Assembly: GCA_025362975.1 (NCBI GenBank)
Contig: JANYES010000018.1
Location: forward strand, 62,001-126,000
Origin: Alphaproteobacteria bacterium
GTDB lineage: Bacteria; Pseudomonadota; Alphaproteobacteria; Rickettsiales; SXRF01
DNA length: 64,000 nt
Reading direction: 5' to 3'
The position numbers and the translations under genes were made by a program. Shown here in pieces: positions 1 to 8,714 of this stretch. The notes beneath the pieces are model-generated. The model had not been told where the DNA came from. It saw only the letters and a program-made list of their open reading frames with translations, and ran no database searches. Every line of letters starts with the position of its first letter. Position 1 is the first letter of the stretch.

Positions 1-296
1 GAAATTTCATGGGCGATCTGGGCTTGCTGCACGCCACCGCGGATGGATTGAACGATCAATTCTTCGTGGCGTTCGCGGCGGGTGGTGCCGGAATAGGTGT
101 AGGGGATGGCGTTGCCGTTCGCGTCGAACGTGTCGGCGTTGACCCCAGAGAAGGTGCCCACTGCGCCAGCCGCGGCGAATGCGCCTGCCGTGTAACCGTT
201 AGTGACAGCTACACCTTTGCCGCCTTCAACGATCGGGTAGACTTCTTTTCCGGAAATTACGACTTTTTTCAGCTTATCACGAAAGGTAGCGGTCAC
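1..296 (-). CDS. Nitronate monooxygenase-like flavin oxidoreductase (N-terminal part, cut by window edge)
   Basis: The visible N-terminal 98 residues carry an EGGKGVAVTNG segment followed by a GAVGTFSGVNAD segment and a TTRRERHEELI segment. This is how NAD(P)H-dependent FMN enzymes of the nitronate monooxygenase (2-nitropropane dioxygenase) family begin in Alphaproteobacteria. Members oxidise alkyl nitronates or act as related flavin oxidoreductases in the cytoplasm. A stop codon sits directly before GTG at 296, and there is no ATG in the first 98 codons, so GTG is the likely start; an AGGACG ribosome-binding site lies just upstream. The FMN-binding barrel and catalytic His lie outside the window, so substrate cannot be judged. 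Confidence 0.75.
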   Translation of the reverse strand, partial: MTATFRDKLKKVVISGKEVYPIVEGGKGVAVTNGYTAGAFAAAGAVGTFSGVNADTFDANGNAIPYTYSGTTRRERHEELIVQSIRGGVQQAQIAHEI

Positions 297-465
297 TTAC
301 GTCCTGTAGAGTATTTCAGAGTTTAATGGATGGTTTATTTCGAATGGCCGATTATAGGGATAATGATCAGGAACACAATCTGAAAAAAAGGCTCTCGTGG
401 GGTCTGAAATACTTATTTTTGAAGGAGAGAAATCGGCAGGTTAATATGTCCAGAGTTTGAGCGGG

Positions 466-1209
466 TTAGGAGGTCACGAGTCGCTTAGGCCAGAGGGGCC
501 AGCGCTTGACGTGCAGCGCGTGGCGGATGGGGCTTTTGACGACGAGCATCAGGATGCCGATGGACAGCAGGCACCAGATGGCGGGCCATTCGTTGTGGTT
601 GCTGGTCAGATGCGTCGATAGGAACGGGCCGAAGAAATAATGGAACACCACCACGCGCCACGAGCCGTAAAGCAGCGGCAGGAAGAAGGCGGGGATGACA
701 TAGCCGGGGAAGCCGTCGATCAACGGATAGAACCCGGCGTGGACGAAGTAATTGCCGATGCCGTTGGTGGGGACGTCCCAGGCGATGTGCCAGTTGCCGC
801 GCACGGAACAGAGGCGCTCGGCGCAGAGCGGGCGTGAGATGTCGCACATGCCGGCCCATGACATGGGGACGAGCTGGATGAGCGTGAAAATCGCACCGGC
901 GAAGCAGATGACGTAAACAGGAATGTAGATGCGCTTGCGGATTTCAGCGGGGATGAAGTAGAGCGCGACGGCGTTGATGAAGAAAGGCTGGAAGGTGACG
1001 TGCAGGTAACTTAGTAGCGTGGCGATCTGGTTGGTGGGGTTGTCGCAATCGCCGATGACGGAATAGGTGAAGGCTTGCAGCAGTTCCATGAGGGAAAAAT
1101 AGCCGAGCGCAATCCACAGCGCCGGGGGTTCTTTGCGAAGCGCGGCGTAGATCGTGGTGCCGATGCCAGCCGATGCCAATAAGAAAGATGCCTGACCGCT
1201 CCAGCACAT
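466..1209 (-). CDS. Multi-pass membrane protein, DUF5765-like
   Basis: This 247-residue protein starts MCWSGQASF and has about seven hydrophobic segments, so it is an inner-membrane protein. The MCWS start, the ALWIALGYFSLMELLQAFTY segment and scattered Cys, His and Trp residues resemble the uncharacterised DUF5765 family as I remember it. I cannot confirm this without a profile search. No catalytic motif is recognisable. It lies alone between the partial flavin oxidoreductase and a TetR regulator transcribed in the same direction 80 bp upstream, so co-regulation by that TetR is possible but unproven. Confidence 0.6.
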   Translation of the reverse strand: MCWSGQASFLLASAGIGTTIYAALRKEPPALWIALGYFSLMELLQAFTYSVIGDCDNPTNQIATLLSYLHVTFQPFFINAVALYFIPAEIRKRIYIPVYVICFAGAIFTLIQLVPMSWAGMCDISRPLCAERLCSVRGNWHIAWDVPTNGIGNYFVHAGFYPLIDGFPGYVIPAFFLPLLYGSWRVVVFHYFFGPFLSTHLTSNHNEWPAIWCLLSIGILMLVVKSPIRHALHVKRWPLWPKRLVTS

Positions 1210-1289
1210 GAAATGCTACCTTACATTAGAGATGAATTCTTGGCAGGGAGGTAACATGAAATCCTTGCCCGCGTCTAGGGGAATCGCGG

Positions 1290-1937
1290 TTACGTGATGT
1301 TGCAGCCGTGCAGGAACAAGGTGACGGTGTCGTTGATCCAGCGGTTGAGTTCATCCTTGTTCATCGGCGTGCCGAGGCCAAGGGCGCGCTGTTGCGGCGC
1401 GTCGATCACCATGTGGAGGAATTGTTCGGCGGCGAAACGCGTATCGGGAAGGGCGATGTGGCGGGCTTTTTTTTCGTGGTCGAGCAGTAATGAGATGCGG
1501 TGGATGGCTTCGCTGCGCGCGCCTTCTTTGTGCATGACGATGGCGAGTTCGGGGAAACGCGTGGCTTCGGCCATCATGACGCGGTGGAGCGCGAGGGCTT
1601 GCGGGGAGAGGGCGGCGTTTAAGATGATGGTGGCGAGTTGCTGGAGGATGGCCTCTAAGGTTTTTCCCTTGAAGAGGCGGGTTTCGTCACTAGGCCGCAA
1701 GCTCTCGATCAGGCGGTGGACGACGCTCGCGAAGAGTTCGGATTTATCGGCGAAGCGGTGGTAGAACGTGCGCTTGGAAATGCCGCAGGCGCTGGCGATG
1801 GCTTCGATGCTGGTGTTGCCGTAACCATTGGTGAAAATAAGGTCGGTGGCGACGCCGAGGATGTGTTCGGCGATCTGGCTGGCCTCAGCGCGAGAGGGGC
1901 GACCGCCGGAGCGGGGTTTGACGTCTTGCTTCTGCAT
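1290..1937 (-). CDS. TetR/AcrR-family transcriptional regulator
   Basis: The protein has 215 residues, the usual TetR size. After a basic N-terminus (about 1-20) there is a TetR-type helix-turn-helix at about 22-65, with the family features ATDLIFTNGYGNTSIEAIA, then ACGISKRTFYHRFADKSELF. The C-terminal all-helical region (about 80-215) would be the ligand-binding and dimer domain and is too variable to suggest a ligand. The only ATG in a good context is at 1937, but it has no Shine-Dalgarno. A strong promoter ends about 7 nt upstream, so the message may be leaderless. A downstream target could be the membrane gene at 466-1209. Confidence 0.88.
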   Translation of the reverse strand: MQKQDVKPRSGGRPSRAEASQIAEHILGVATDLIFTNGYGNTSIEAIASACGISKRTFYHRFADKSELFASVVHRLIESLRPSDETRLFKGKTLEAILQQLATIILNAALSPQALALHRVMMAEATRFPELAIVMHKEGARSEAIHRISLLLDHEKKARHIALPDTRFAAEQFLHMVIDAPQQRALGLGTPMNKDELNRWINDTVTLFLHGCNIT

Positions 1938-1943
1938 GAGCGT

Positions 1944-1971
1944 TTTATAGCACGATCATGCAGAGGTGCAA
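1944..1971 (-). promoter_or_regulatory. Sigma-70-type promoter of the TetR gene (extended -10)
   Basis: On the minus strand TTGCAC (1966-1971) is separated by 16 nt from TATAAA (1944-1949). A TGC precedes the -10, giving an extended -10. The start codon of the TetR gene begins only 6 nt beyond the -10, so transcription would begin at or within a base or two of the ATG. This predicts a leaderless transcript. Confidence 0.55.
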
Positions 1972-1975
1972 TTCA

Positions 1976-2359
1976 TTACCAGCGGCGATAGTAGACCGGC
2001 GCATTGTAGTAAACCGGGGCGGGTTGGTAATAGACCGGTTGCGGGTCGTAAGCCTGCTGGTAGTAGGCGGGCTGCGGGTCGTAGGCCTGCTCGTAGTAGA
2101 CCGGCTGCGGCGCGTATTGCGGCTGGGGCTGCGCGTAATACGCTTGCGGGGGAGGGGCGTAGTAGGCGGGCTGGGACACTTCGCCCCCCGCGTTGAACGG
2201 AGCGGCAAGGATGGCCGCGGTGACGGCGAGCACGCCCACGCCTAAACCGATAGCGAGGTTGTTGTTATGGTGGTGATGGCCGTAAGCGAGCGCAGGAGTG
2301 ACCGGGGCGGCAGCGAGCGTGGCGGCGAGTATTACGGTGGTGAGGGTTTTAAGTTTCAT
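1976..2359 (-). CDS. Small secreted Tyr/Pro/Gln-rich low-complexity protein
   Basis: This 127-residue protein has a clear Sec signal peptide at about 1-25 (MKLKTLTTVILAATLAAAP..., cleavage after PALA-Y). A His/Asn-rich stretch follows (YGHHHHNNN), then a short hydrophobic glycine/alanine segment, and a C-terminal half made of degenerate repeats of the type QPVYYEQAYDPQPAYY. YY-rich tails like this occur in small alphaproteobacterial periplasmic or envelope proteins of unknown role. The ATG at 2359 has a good site (CAGGAG, 8 nt upstream). Function is not known; the His cluster could bind metal, which is only a guess. Confidence 0.75.
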   Translation of the reverse strand: MKLKTLTTVILAATLAAAPVTPALAYGHHHHNNNLAIGLGVGVLAVTAAILAAPFNAGGEVSQPAYYAPPPQAYYAQPQPQYAPQPVYYEQAYDPQPAYYQQAYDPQPVYYQPAPVYYNAPVYYRRW

Positions 2360-2405
2360 GGTCGTTGCTCCTGAATGATTATCTTGAATATAGTCCTTCG
2401 GTATA

Positions 2406-2431
2406 AAAACGCAACGGGTGCGTTGCGTTTT
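2406..2431 (-). terminator. Rho-independent terminator-like hairpin
   Basis: AAAACGCAAC (2406-2415) pairs perfectly with GTTGCGTTTT (2422-2431) around a 6-nt loop. On the minus strand it is followed by a T run, and the symmetry allows action in both directions. It lies 47-72 bp upstream of the Tyr-rich gene and may insulate its promoter. Confidence 0.5.
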
Positions 2432-2531
2432 AGGTTGTGGGCAAAGGGGAGGGAAGTCAGGGGATTAGGGGAAGATGAATAAGATTTAATGTTGGCGGGA
2501 GGATTAGGCGGCATAACCTCGTACGTGACTC

Positions 2532-2640
2532 CGTCATACCCGCGAAGGTGGGGATCCAATCCACATCGCGGAGCGAAGTAAATACACTTCCCGGCGCAGT
2601 CGCGCCTCCGCATTGGATACCCACCTTTGCGGGTATGACG
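2532..2640. repeat. Palindromic intergenic repeat, copy A
   Basis: A 109-bp element with near-perfect inverted ends (CGTCATACCCGCGAAGGTGG at the left, CCACCTTTGCGGGTATGACG at the right). The inner part holds a CGCGGAGCG-type and a GGCGCAGTCGCGCC-type sub-palindrome. Related copies occur at 17511, 24685, 48730, 52481, 54404 and 59872. The rest of the 2360-2814 gap holds one terminator at each side and nothing else recognised. Confidence 0.85.
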
Positions 2641-2749
2641 GAAGGATGAGTGGTATGTGCGTGCACCCTATGGACTTTCACGCGAACGAAAAAGCCAGGA
2701 AACAGGTGGATATGAATATATTTTAAAGTTTTCAGCAAAGAAAAAGCCC

Positions 2750-2780
2750 AAAAAACCTCGTTGCCTTGTGGGCGACGAGG
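2750..2780 (-). terminator. Rho-independent terminator downstream of the 2815-3276 gene
   Basis: On the minus strand CCTCGT (2775-2780) pairs with ACGAGG (2756-2761) and is followed by six T residues (2750-2755). It lies 35 bp past the stop codon of the gene ending at 2815. Confidence 0.65.
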
Positions 2781-2814
2781 AAAAACCGGATGGTTTTATT
2801 CGGGTTTGAACCCG

Positions 2815-3276
2815 TTACTTCCCTTGGTTGCGCTTACGTTGGGCGCAATCGCTCACGCTCACGTACATCTGGTCGTACCGCTGCGGGTCACAGCCGAACT
2901 TCTTCGAGCTGCGGGGCGCGATATCCTCGAACGCGTGGTTCGAGAGGATCGGGTCCTTGCGGCGGCCGTACGACACCGTCAGACTGCACCACTCATCGGA
3001 GTCGTTGACCACGGTGACGTTGTCGCCGGCCATGATCGCGATGCCGTTGCCCTTGTCCCGAAGGTCCAGGGACGTGAGGCCGAAGGGCACCACCAACTTG
3101 GACCCGTTGTCGAAGCGGTAGGTGGTATCCGACGTCTGGTACATGAAGAACCCGACGGCCAGCGAGATGCAGACCAGGATTCCGACGAGCAAGTCCCAGC
3201 TTTCGCTGAGGATCGCCAGGATGCCGCAGAGCACCCACCGAACCGGTGCAAAAAGCGCGCGGTTGAACCGACGCAT
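2815..3276 (-). CDS. Small membrane-anchored protein with extracytoplasmic domain, unknown function
   Basis: A protein of about 153 residues: a basic N-terminus, one or two hydrophobic segments at about 15-45 (WVLCGILAILSES and LLVGILVCISLAVGFFMY), then a roughly 105-residue soluble domain with three Cys. I do not recognise a family. The start at 3276 has a GGAG site 8 nt upstream; an in-frame ATG at 3300 is an alternative adding 8 residues. Its codon choice leans to GTC, GAC, AAC, CTG and CTC more than its neighbours, and it has its own terminator. That would fit recent acquisition, but is only suggestive. Confidence 0.6.
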   Translation of the reverse strand: MRRFNRALFAPVRWVLCGILAILSESWDLLVGILVCISLAVGFFMYQTSDTTYRFDNGSKLVVPFGLTSLDLRDKGNGIAIMAGDNVTVVNDSDEWCSLTVSYGRRKDPILSNHAFEDIAPRSSKKFGCDPQRYDQMYVSVSDCAQRKRNQGK

Positions 3277-3494
3277 AGGAAATCTCCGAGCAGGCCGCAT
3301 GGCTAAACCTGTTCACAAGAACAGGGGCTATAGGCTGCCTGCAACCCCCATAGACAATTTCATTCCATTGCTGAAACGAAATAAAGCCAAGAACAGGGTA
3401 ATGATACCACAAATTTAGGGGGTTAACCAATAGACGGGTGTTAAGGTTTTATGACAGCTCGGTGATTTTGTCATTTAAATTTAGTGGGTTGGTG

Positions 3495-6329
3495 TTAATG
3501 CGCTTCGCCCCAGTTTTTGCCGATGCCGGTTTCGACGGTGAGCGGCACGGTGAGCGAGGCTGCGGCTTCCATGTGCTGTTTGACGAGGAGCTGGACGGCG
3601 GGGGCGTGGGCGGCTTTGACTTCGAAGATGAGTTCGTCGTGGACTTGCAGGAGCATTTGGGCATCGGTTCTGGGGAGCACTTTGTCGATGGCGATCATGG
3701 CGCGTTTGATGATGTCGGCGGCGGTGCCTTGGAGTGGTGCATTGATGGCGGCGCGTTCGGAGAACTGGCGGCGAGCGCCGTTTTTGTCGTTGATGCCGGG
3801 GACGTGGCAGCGACGGCCGAAGAGGGTGACGACGTAGCCGTGTTCGCGGGCGTAGAGCTTGCTGGCTTCCATGTAGTCGCGGATGCCGGGGTATTGGGTA
3901 AAGTAGCTTTCGATGTAAGTGCCCGCTTCGCCGCGGCCGATGCCTAGATTGGCCGCCAGGCCGTGGGCGGAGATGCCGTATATGATGCCAAAATTGATGC
4001 TTTTGGCTTTGCGGCGGAGGTCGGAATCGACTTGCGCGACGGGAACGCCGAACATCTGGCTTGCGGTAATAGCATGGATGTCGTCGCCGTTGCGGAAGGC
4101 GGTTTTAAGCGTGGGGATGTCGGCCATGTCGGCGAGCAGGCGCAGTTCAATTTGCGAATAGTCGGCGCTAAGCAGCACGTTGCCTTCGGAGGCGATGAAA
4201 GCGTGGCGGATTTTTTTTCCTTCGACGGTGCGGATAGGGATGTTTTGCAGGTTCGGGTCGGAGGAGGAGAGGCGGCCTGTGGAGGTCAACGCCATTGCGT
4301 AGTTGGTGTGGACGCGGTCGTTGTTGTCGATCTGGGTGGTCAGGGCATCGGAATAGGTGCTTTTGAGCTTGGAGAGCTGGCGCCATTCGATGACTTTGGT
4401 GGGGAGGGCATGACCCTGTTCGGCGAGTTCTTCGAGTACGTCGGAATCGGTGGTGTAGGCGCCGGTCTTGGCGGATTTTTTGCCGCCGGGGAGCTGCATT
4501 TTGTCGAAGAGGACTTCGCCAAGTTGTTTGGGGGAGCCGATGTTGAATTCGTGGCCAGCTAGCTGGTAGGCCTCGCGTTCGTATTCCACCATGCGGGCGG
4601 CGAAGTCGGTGCTAAGGCCGGAAAGTTCGCGCACGTCGACTTTAATGCCTTCTGATTCCATGCCTGCGAGGATGTGGATGAGCGGGCGTTCGATGGTTTC
4701 GTAGAGGGTCAAGAGTTTCTGGGCGAAGACCTGCGGCTTGAAATGCTTGTAGAGGCGCATGGTGACGTCGGCGTCTTCGGCGGCGTAGGCGCAGGCTTTG
4801 TCGAGCGGGACCTCGTCGAAGCGGAGGCGACCAGATTTTTTATTATTTTTTGGGCCGGTGCCGGTGACGTCATCATAGGAGATGGGGGAATAGCCGAGGT
4901 AGCGCTCGGCGAGTTCGTCCATGCCCTGGCCGTGTTCGCCAGCGTGGAGCACGTAGGCAAGCAGCATGGAGTCCTCGGGATGGGCGATGCGGATGCCTCT
5001 GCGAAGCATGATGATGAGATCGTATTTGATGTTGTGGCCGATGACGAGCACGCTGTCGTCTTCGAGTAATGGTTTAAGCAGGGCGAGGGCGCGTTCTATC
5101 GGGATCTGGTTTTCGACGGGGATGGAATGGGTGGTGGTGCCATCGGATTCGCCGAAGAGGTTGGATTGTACCGGGGCGCTGACGCGGGTGACATGGGCCA
5201 GCGGGACGTAGCAGGCTTCGCCCGGCTCGATGCAGAGCGAGAAGCCGACCAGCTCGGCTTTGGTAGCGGTGATGGAGGTGGTTTCGGTGTCGAAGGCGAC
5301 TTCGCCTTTGTCGCGGGCTTTTTTAATCCATTCGGAAAGGGTTGCTTCGTCGCGCACTAACACGTAGGGCTTGGCTTCAACGGGGGCGGGGGTGTGGACG
5401 AGGTTGGCGATGGGTGCGCCATAGCTCGGCGACGAGACCGGGGCCCTCATGTCGCGCGGCGGCAGGGGTTTGCCGGAGAGTTTGGCGTAGAGGGTTTTGA
5501 AGCCCATCATTTGGACGAATTCTAGGAGTTTTTCAGGTGCGGGAGGGCGGATGGTGAGTTCGTCGAGCGGCGGCAGGGGAACGTCGTAGCAGAGCTTGAC
5601 CAGCTCGCGCGACAGGCGGGCTTGCTCTGCATATTGAATGACGCTTTCGCGGCGTTTGTTCTGTTTAATTTCGCTCGCGTTGGCAATGAGGCCTTCAACG
5701 TCTCCGAACTGGGTGATGAGTTCCGCGGCGGTTTTGGGGCCGATGCCGGGGATGCCGGGGACGTTGTCGGAACTGTCGCCGATGAGGGCCAGCACTTCGA
5801 GGATTTTTTCCGGTGCGACCCCGAATTTTTCAAACACTTCGTGGGCGCCGATGACTTTATTTTTCATGGAGTCGAACATGCTGACGCCGTCGCGGATGAG
5901 CTGCATCAAATCCTTGTCAGAGGAGACGATGGTGACGTCCATGCCTTGTTCGCGGCCTTGCTTGGCGTAAGTTGCGATGATGTCGTCGGCTTCGTAGTCT
6001 TCGAGTTCGAAACGGGGGAGGTTTAGTGCGTCGGTGGCTTGGCGGATCAGCGCAAACTGGGGGATGAGGTCGTCGGGCGCGGGCGGGCGGTGAGCTTTGT
6101 ATTCGGAGTAAAGGCGGTTGCGGAAGGTGTTGCGCGAGGCGTCGAAGATGACGGCGATGTGGCGGTTTTCGTCCTTCTGCATGCCGTCCATGAGTTTGAT
6201 CACCATGTTGATAAAGCCGTATACGGCGCCGCAGGGGATGCCTTGCGGATTGGTCAGCGGCGGCAGGGCATGGTAGGCGCGGAAGATGAAGCCGGAGCCG
6301 TCGATGAGGGTGAGGGATTTCTGGGTCAT
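3495..6329 (-). CDS. polA: DNA polymerase I
   Basis: The 944-residue product shows the full three-domain layout. A 5'-3' exonuclease/FEN domain spans residues 1-300 (LIDGSGFIFRAYHALP, DYEADD and SSDKDLMQL motifs). An apparently intact 3'-5' proofreading domain begins near 345 (AFDTETTS). A family A polymerase domain follows with motif A (DYSQIELRLLADM), motif B (RRKAKSINFGIIYG) and motif C (QVHDEL). It fills Okazaki gaps, removes primers and acts in excision repair. The ATG at 6329 is 5 nt downstream of the stop codon of the MFS gene and has no strong Shine-Dalgarno, so coupling to that gene is likely. The length is normal for the alphaproteobacterial enzyme. Confidence 0.98.
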   Translation of the reverse strand: MTQKSLTLIDGSGFIFRAYHALPPLTNPQGIPCGAVYGFINMVIKLMDGMQKDENRHIAVIFDASRNTFRNRLYSEYKAHRPPAPDDLIPQFALIRQATDALNLPRFELEDYEADDIIATYAKQGREQGMDVTIVSSDKDLMQLIRDGVSMFDSMKNKVIGAHEVFEKFGVAPEKILEVLALIGDSSDNVPGIPGIGPKTAAELITQFGDVEGLIANASEIKQNKRRESVIQYAEQARLSRELVKLCYDVPLPPLDELTIRPPAPEKLLEFVQMMGFKTLYAKLSGKPLPPRDMRAPVSSPSYGAPIANLVHTPAPVEAKPYVLVRDEATLSEWIKKARDKGEVAFDTETTSITATKAELVGFSLCIEPGEACYVPLAHVTRVSAPVQSNLFGESDGTTTHSIPVENQIPIERALALLKPLLEDDSVLVIGHNIKYDLIIMLRRGIRIAHPEDSMLLAYVLHAGEHGQGMDELAERYLGYSPISYDDVTGTGPKNNKKSGRLRFDEVPLDKACAYAAEDADVTMRLYKHFKPQVFAQKLLTLYETIERPLIHILAGMESEGIKVDVRELSGLSTDFAARMVEYEREAYQLAGHEFNIGSPKQLGEVLFDKMQLPGGKKSAKTGAYTTDSDVLEELAEQGHALPTKVIEWRQLSKLKSTYSDALTTQIDNNDRVHTNYAMALTSTGRLSSSDPNLQNIPIRTVEGKKIRHAFIASEGNVLLSADYSQIELRLLADMADIPTLKTAFRNGDDIHAITASQMFGVPVAQVDSDLRRKAKSINFGIIYGISAHGLAANLGIGRGEAGTYIESYFTQYPGIRDYMEASKLYAREHGYVVTLFGRRCHVPGINDKNGARRQFSERAAINAPLQGTAADIIKRAMIAIDKVLPRTDAQMLLQVHDELIFEVKAAHAPAVQLLVKQHMEAAASLTVPLTVETGIGKNWGEAH

Positions 6330-6334
6330 ATATA

Positions 6335-7528
6335 TTATCTGGGATGTTTCTTCGTGTTCGGTAAGAAGATGGTCAGGATGCCGATAGCGGGCAGGTAGGA
6401 GGCGAGATGGTAGACATACTCGATTCCTTTATGGTCGGCAATGGTGCCGAATATGGCAGCGCCGATGCCGCCCATGCCGAAGGCAAAGCCGAAGAACAAT
6501 CCGGCGACCATGCCGGTGCGGCCGGGGATGAGTTCCTGCGCGTAAACGATGATGGCGGAAAAGGCGGAGGCGAGGATGCAGCCGATGACGACGGAGAGGA
6601 TGCCGGTCCAGAAGAGGTTCGCGTAAGGCAGGGCAAGGGTGAACGGCAGCACGCCGAGGATGGACCCCCAGATCACATATTTGCGGCCGATATTATCGCC
6701 GAGCGGGCCGCCCGCAAAGGTGCCTGCGGCGACCGCGGCTAAAAAGGCGAAGAGGTAGAGCTGCGCCTGATGCGTGTCGAGGTTGAAGCGCTCTATTAAA
6801 TAGAAGGTGTAATAGCTGCCGAGGCTGGCCATGTAGAAATATTTGCTGAAAATCAATAGCAAGAGGATGACGATGGAGCGAATGATGACGCTTTTGGAAT
6901 AGGGCGAAATTTTGGGCGCTTTGCTTGTGCTGCGGGCGGTGGCGAGGTGGTGGTGCGTATACCATCTGCCGATGATGGCAAGCAGGACGATGGCCACCAG
7001 CGAGGCGGAAGCGAACCACGCGATGCTTTGCTGCCCGTGCGGCAGGATAACGTAAGCAGCGAGCAACGGGCCGATGGCGGTGCCGGCATTGCCGCCTATC
7101 TGGAAGCTGGACTGGGCGAAGCCATAGCGTCCGCCGGAGGCGGTGCGGGCCATGCGGGAGGATTCGGGGTGGAAGATGGATGAGCCGGTGCCCAGCAGCA
7201 TGGCGCCGAGGAGCAGGTGGTGGAAGCTGTTGGCGTAGGCGAGGGTGATGAGGCCGGACATGGTAGAGGCCATGCCGAAGCAAAGCGAGTAGGGCAAGGG
7301 CCGCTTGTCGGTGAACAGGCCGACGAAGGGTTGCAAGATGGAGGCGGTCAGTTGGTAGGCCAGCGTGATGATGCCGATCTGGGTGAAGGAGAGGGCGAAG
7401 CTGTCCTTGACGATGGGGTAGATGGCTTGGAGGAGCGACTGGCTCATGTCGTTGATCATGTGGCTGGCCGAAAGGGCCAGCAGGATTCCGATGACAATCT
7501 CTTCGTTTTTCTGGGTTGGGGAGGGCAT
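6335..7528 (-). CDS. MFS transporter, fosmidomycin-resistance (Fsr)-like
   Basis: A 397-residue, 12-segment major facilitator. Features typical of the Fsr group are the N-terminal LLALSASHMINDMSQSLLQAIYPI segment, QPFVGLFTDKRP (loop 2-3 motif), the GTGSSIFHPESSRMAR stretch and GGPLGDNIGRKYVIWGS at the second half's motif A. Family members export fosmidomycin or other small drugs across the inner membrane. The reading frame extends upstream to 7705 over the divergent esterase. The ATG at 7528, preceded by AAGGA, is the sensible start. It is followed 5 nt later by polA. Confidence 0.85.
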   Translation of the reverse strand: MPSPTQKNEEIVIGILLALSASHMINDMSQSLLQAIYPIVKDSFALSFTQIGIITLAYQLTASILQPFVGLFTDKRPLPYSLCFGMASTMSGLITLAYANSFHHLLLGAMLLGTGSSIFHPESSRMARTASGGRYGFAQSSFQIGGNAGTAIGPLLAAYVILPHGQQSIAWFASASLVAIVLLAIIGRWYTHHHLATARSTSKAPKISPYSKSVIIRSIVILLLLIFSKYFYMASLGSYYTFYLIERFNLDTHQAQLYLFAFLAAVAAGTFAGGPLGDNIGRKYVIWGSILGVLPFTLALPYANLFWTGILSVVIGCILASAFSAIIVYAQELIPGRTGMVAGLFFGFAFGMGGIGAAIFGTIADHKGIEYVYHLASYLPAIGILTIFLPNTKKHPR

Positions 7529-7634
7529 GTGGTTCCTTGTGCTGGAGGGTGTTTTAACATGAAAGGTATCAGGTGACAATGTGAGCCAAGCTGGTATAGA
7601 TGGGGCATCCGCAACTCTTAGGGAGAGAATCGCG

Positions 7635-8291
7635 ATGACGATTCCATCGATCAAAGGACCCATCCGCAAACCGCTCTCGGGCAAAGCGCCTAAACAGCTT
7701 GCCATCCTGCTTCATGGCTGGGGTGCCGACGGAGCGAACCTGATCGACCTCGCCGATATGTTCGCGCCGAGCCTGCCCGACGCGCTCTTCGTCGCGCCGA
7801 ACGCTCCCGACCAGTGCGAAGTCAATCCGTTCGGCTACCAATGGTTCTCGCTTATGGACCGTCAGCCGCAGCACATGCTTGAAGGGGTCCGCAAGGCGGC
7901 CGAGGTCGTGAACCAATTTATCGACGAGCAGACCAAGGCGCTGGGTATCGACGGTAGCAACGTCATACTCATTGGCTTCTCGCAAGGGACCATGACGGCG
8001 CTTCAGGTAGCCATGCACCGCAAACCTGCGATTCTGGCCGTGGTGGGCTTCTCTGGCTCGCTTATCGGGCCGGAAATCATTCCGGGGACTATTCAGGCTA
8101 AGCCACCGATTTGCCTCATACATGGGGAAGTGGACGATGTAGTTCCGTATGCGGCTTTGAAGCAGGCGACTGACGCGCTTAAGAACTGCGGCGTGGCCGT
8201 GGAATCGCATCCGAGGCCGTTCCTCGGACACTCGATCGACATGGATGGGATTAAAGCCGGCAGCGAGTTCCTGCGCCGTATTGCAGCTTAA
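7635..8291 (+). CDS. Phospholipase/carboxylesterase (alpha/beta hydrolase)
   Basis: A 218-residue single-domain esterase of the phospholipase/carboxylesterase group (YpfH/acyl-protein thioesterase-like). An oxyanion-hole segment (LLHGWGADGANL) lies at about 25-36. The nucleophile elbow is GFSQG, the acid is in HGEVDDVVP, and the histidine is in LGHSIDMDG, so the triad is complete. It probably hydrolyses short acyl esters in the cytoplasm. An upstream in-frame start exists at 7581, but ATG 7635 has a GGGAGAG site and a normal family N-terminus. zapA begins 19 bp downstream. Confidence 0.9.
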   Translation: MTIPSIKGPIRKPLSGKAPKQLAILLHGWGADGANLIDLADMFAPSLPDALFVAPNAPDQCEVNPFGYQWFSLMDRQPQHMLEGVRKAAEVVNQFIDEQTKALGIDGSNVILIGFSQGTMTALQVAMHRKPAILAVVGFSGSLIGPEIIPGTIQAKPPICLIHGEVDDVVPYAALKQATDALKNCGVAVESHPRPFLGHSIDMDGIKAGSEFLRRIAA

Positions 8292-8310
8292 CAAATAACG
8301 GGGAAATTTT

Positions 8311-8688
8311 ATGGCTACAGTTCAGATCCGTATTAATAGCCGCGATTACGACGTTGCCTGCGACGATGGGCAGGAAGATCACCTGCGCCGCCTCGCCGAT
8401 GAGGTCGATGGGCGGATTAAAGCGCTGATCAAGGCGATGGGGACCAACCCGGGCGAATCCTACGCACTGATGCTCACTGCGCTGACAATGGCGGACGAGG
8501 TGCTTGAAAACAAGAAAGAAACAGCAAAAATTGGAATAGAAGTCAAACGCTTAGGTGCTATGGTCAATGACGATAAAAAGCTCGAACAAGAAGGCCGCAT
8601 GTTAGAGATCGAAAACGCGATGGCCGTGACCTTAGAGGAAATCGCCCTTAGAATCGAAAAGATTGCGCAGCAGATCGAAGTCAGTTAA
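8311..8688 (+). CDS. zapA: Cell division protein ZapA
   Basis: The 125-residue product starts VQIRINSRDYDVACDDGQEDHLRRLADEVD. This is the conserved ZapA globular head, and a helical tail that would form the antiparallel coiled coil follows. ZapA binds FtsZ and bundles filaments at mid-cell. The alphaproteobacterial order zapA, 6S RNA, 5-formyl-THF cyclo-ligase is kept here, which supports the identification. The esterase gene lies 19 bp upstream, so both may be cotranscribed. Confidence 0.92.
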   Translation: MATVQIRINSRDYDVACDDGQEDHLRRLADEVDGRIKALIKAMGTNPGESYALMLTALTMADEVLENKKETAKIGIEVKRLGAMVNDDKKLEQEGRMLEIENAMAVTLEEIALRIEKIAQQIEVS

Positions 8689-8714
8689 CATATTCGCGAA
8701 CGGTTCTGCTCGGT

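Noticed and set aside
2805-2822. tRNA T-arm-like CGGGTTTGAACCCG
   Set aside because: The arm does not fit a 5-bp stem with a 7-nt loop and no acceptor, D or anticodon arms surround it.
2993-3430. Minus-strand 145-codon frame overlapping the 2815 gene
   Set aside because: Alternative frame over a better gene that has a membrane helix, ribosome-binding site and terminator.
7569-8294. Minus-strand frame of 241 codons opposite the esterase
   Set aside because: Covers the esterase, which has a complete catalytic triad on the plus strand; composition of the shadow is atypical.
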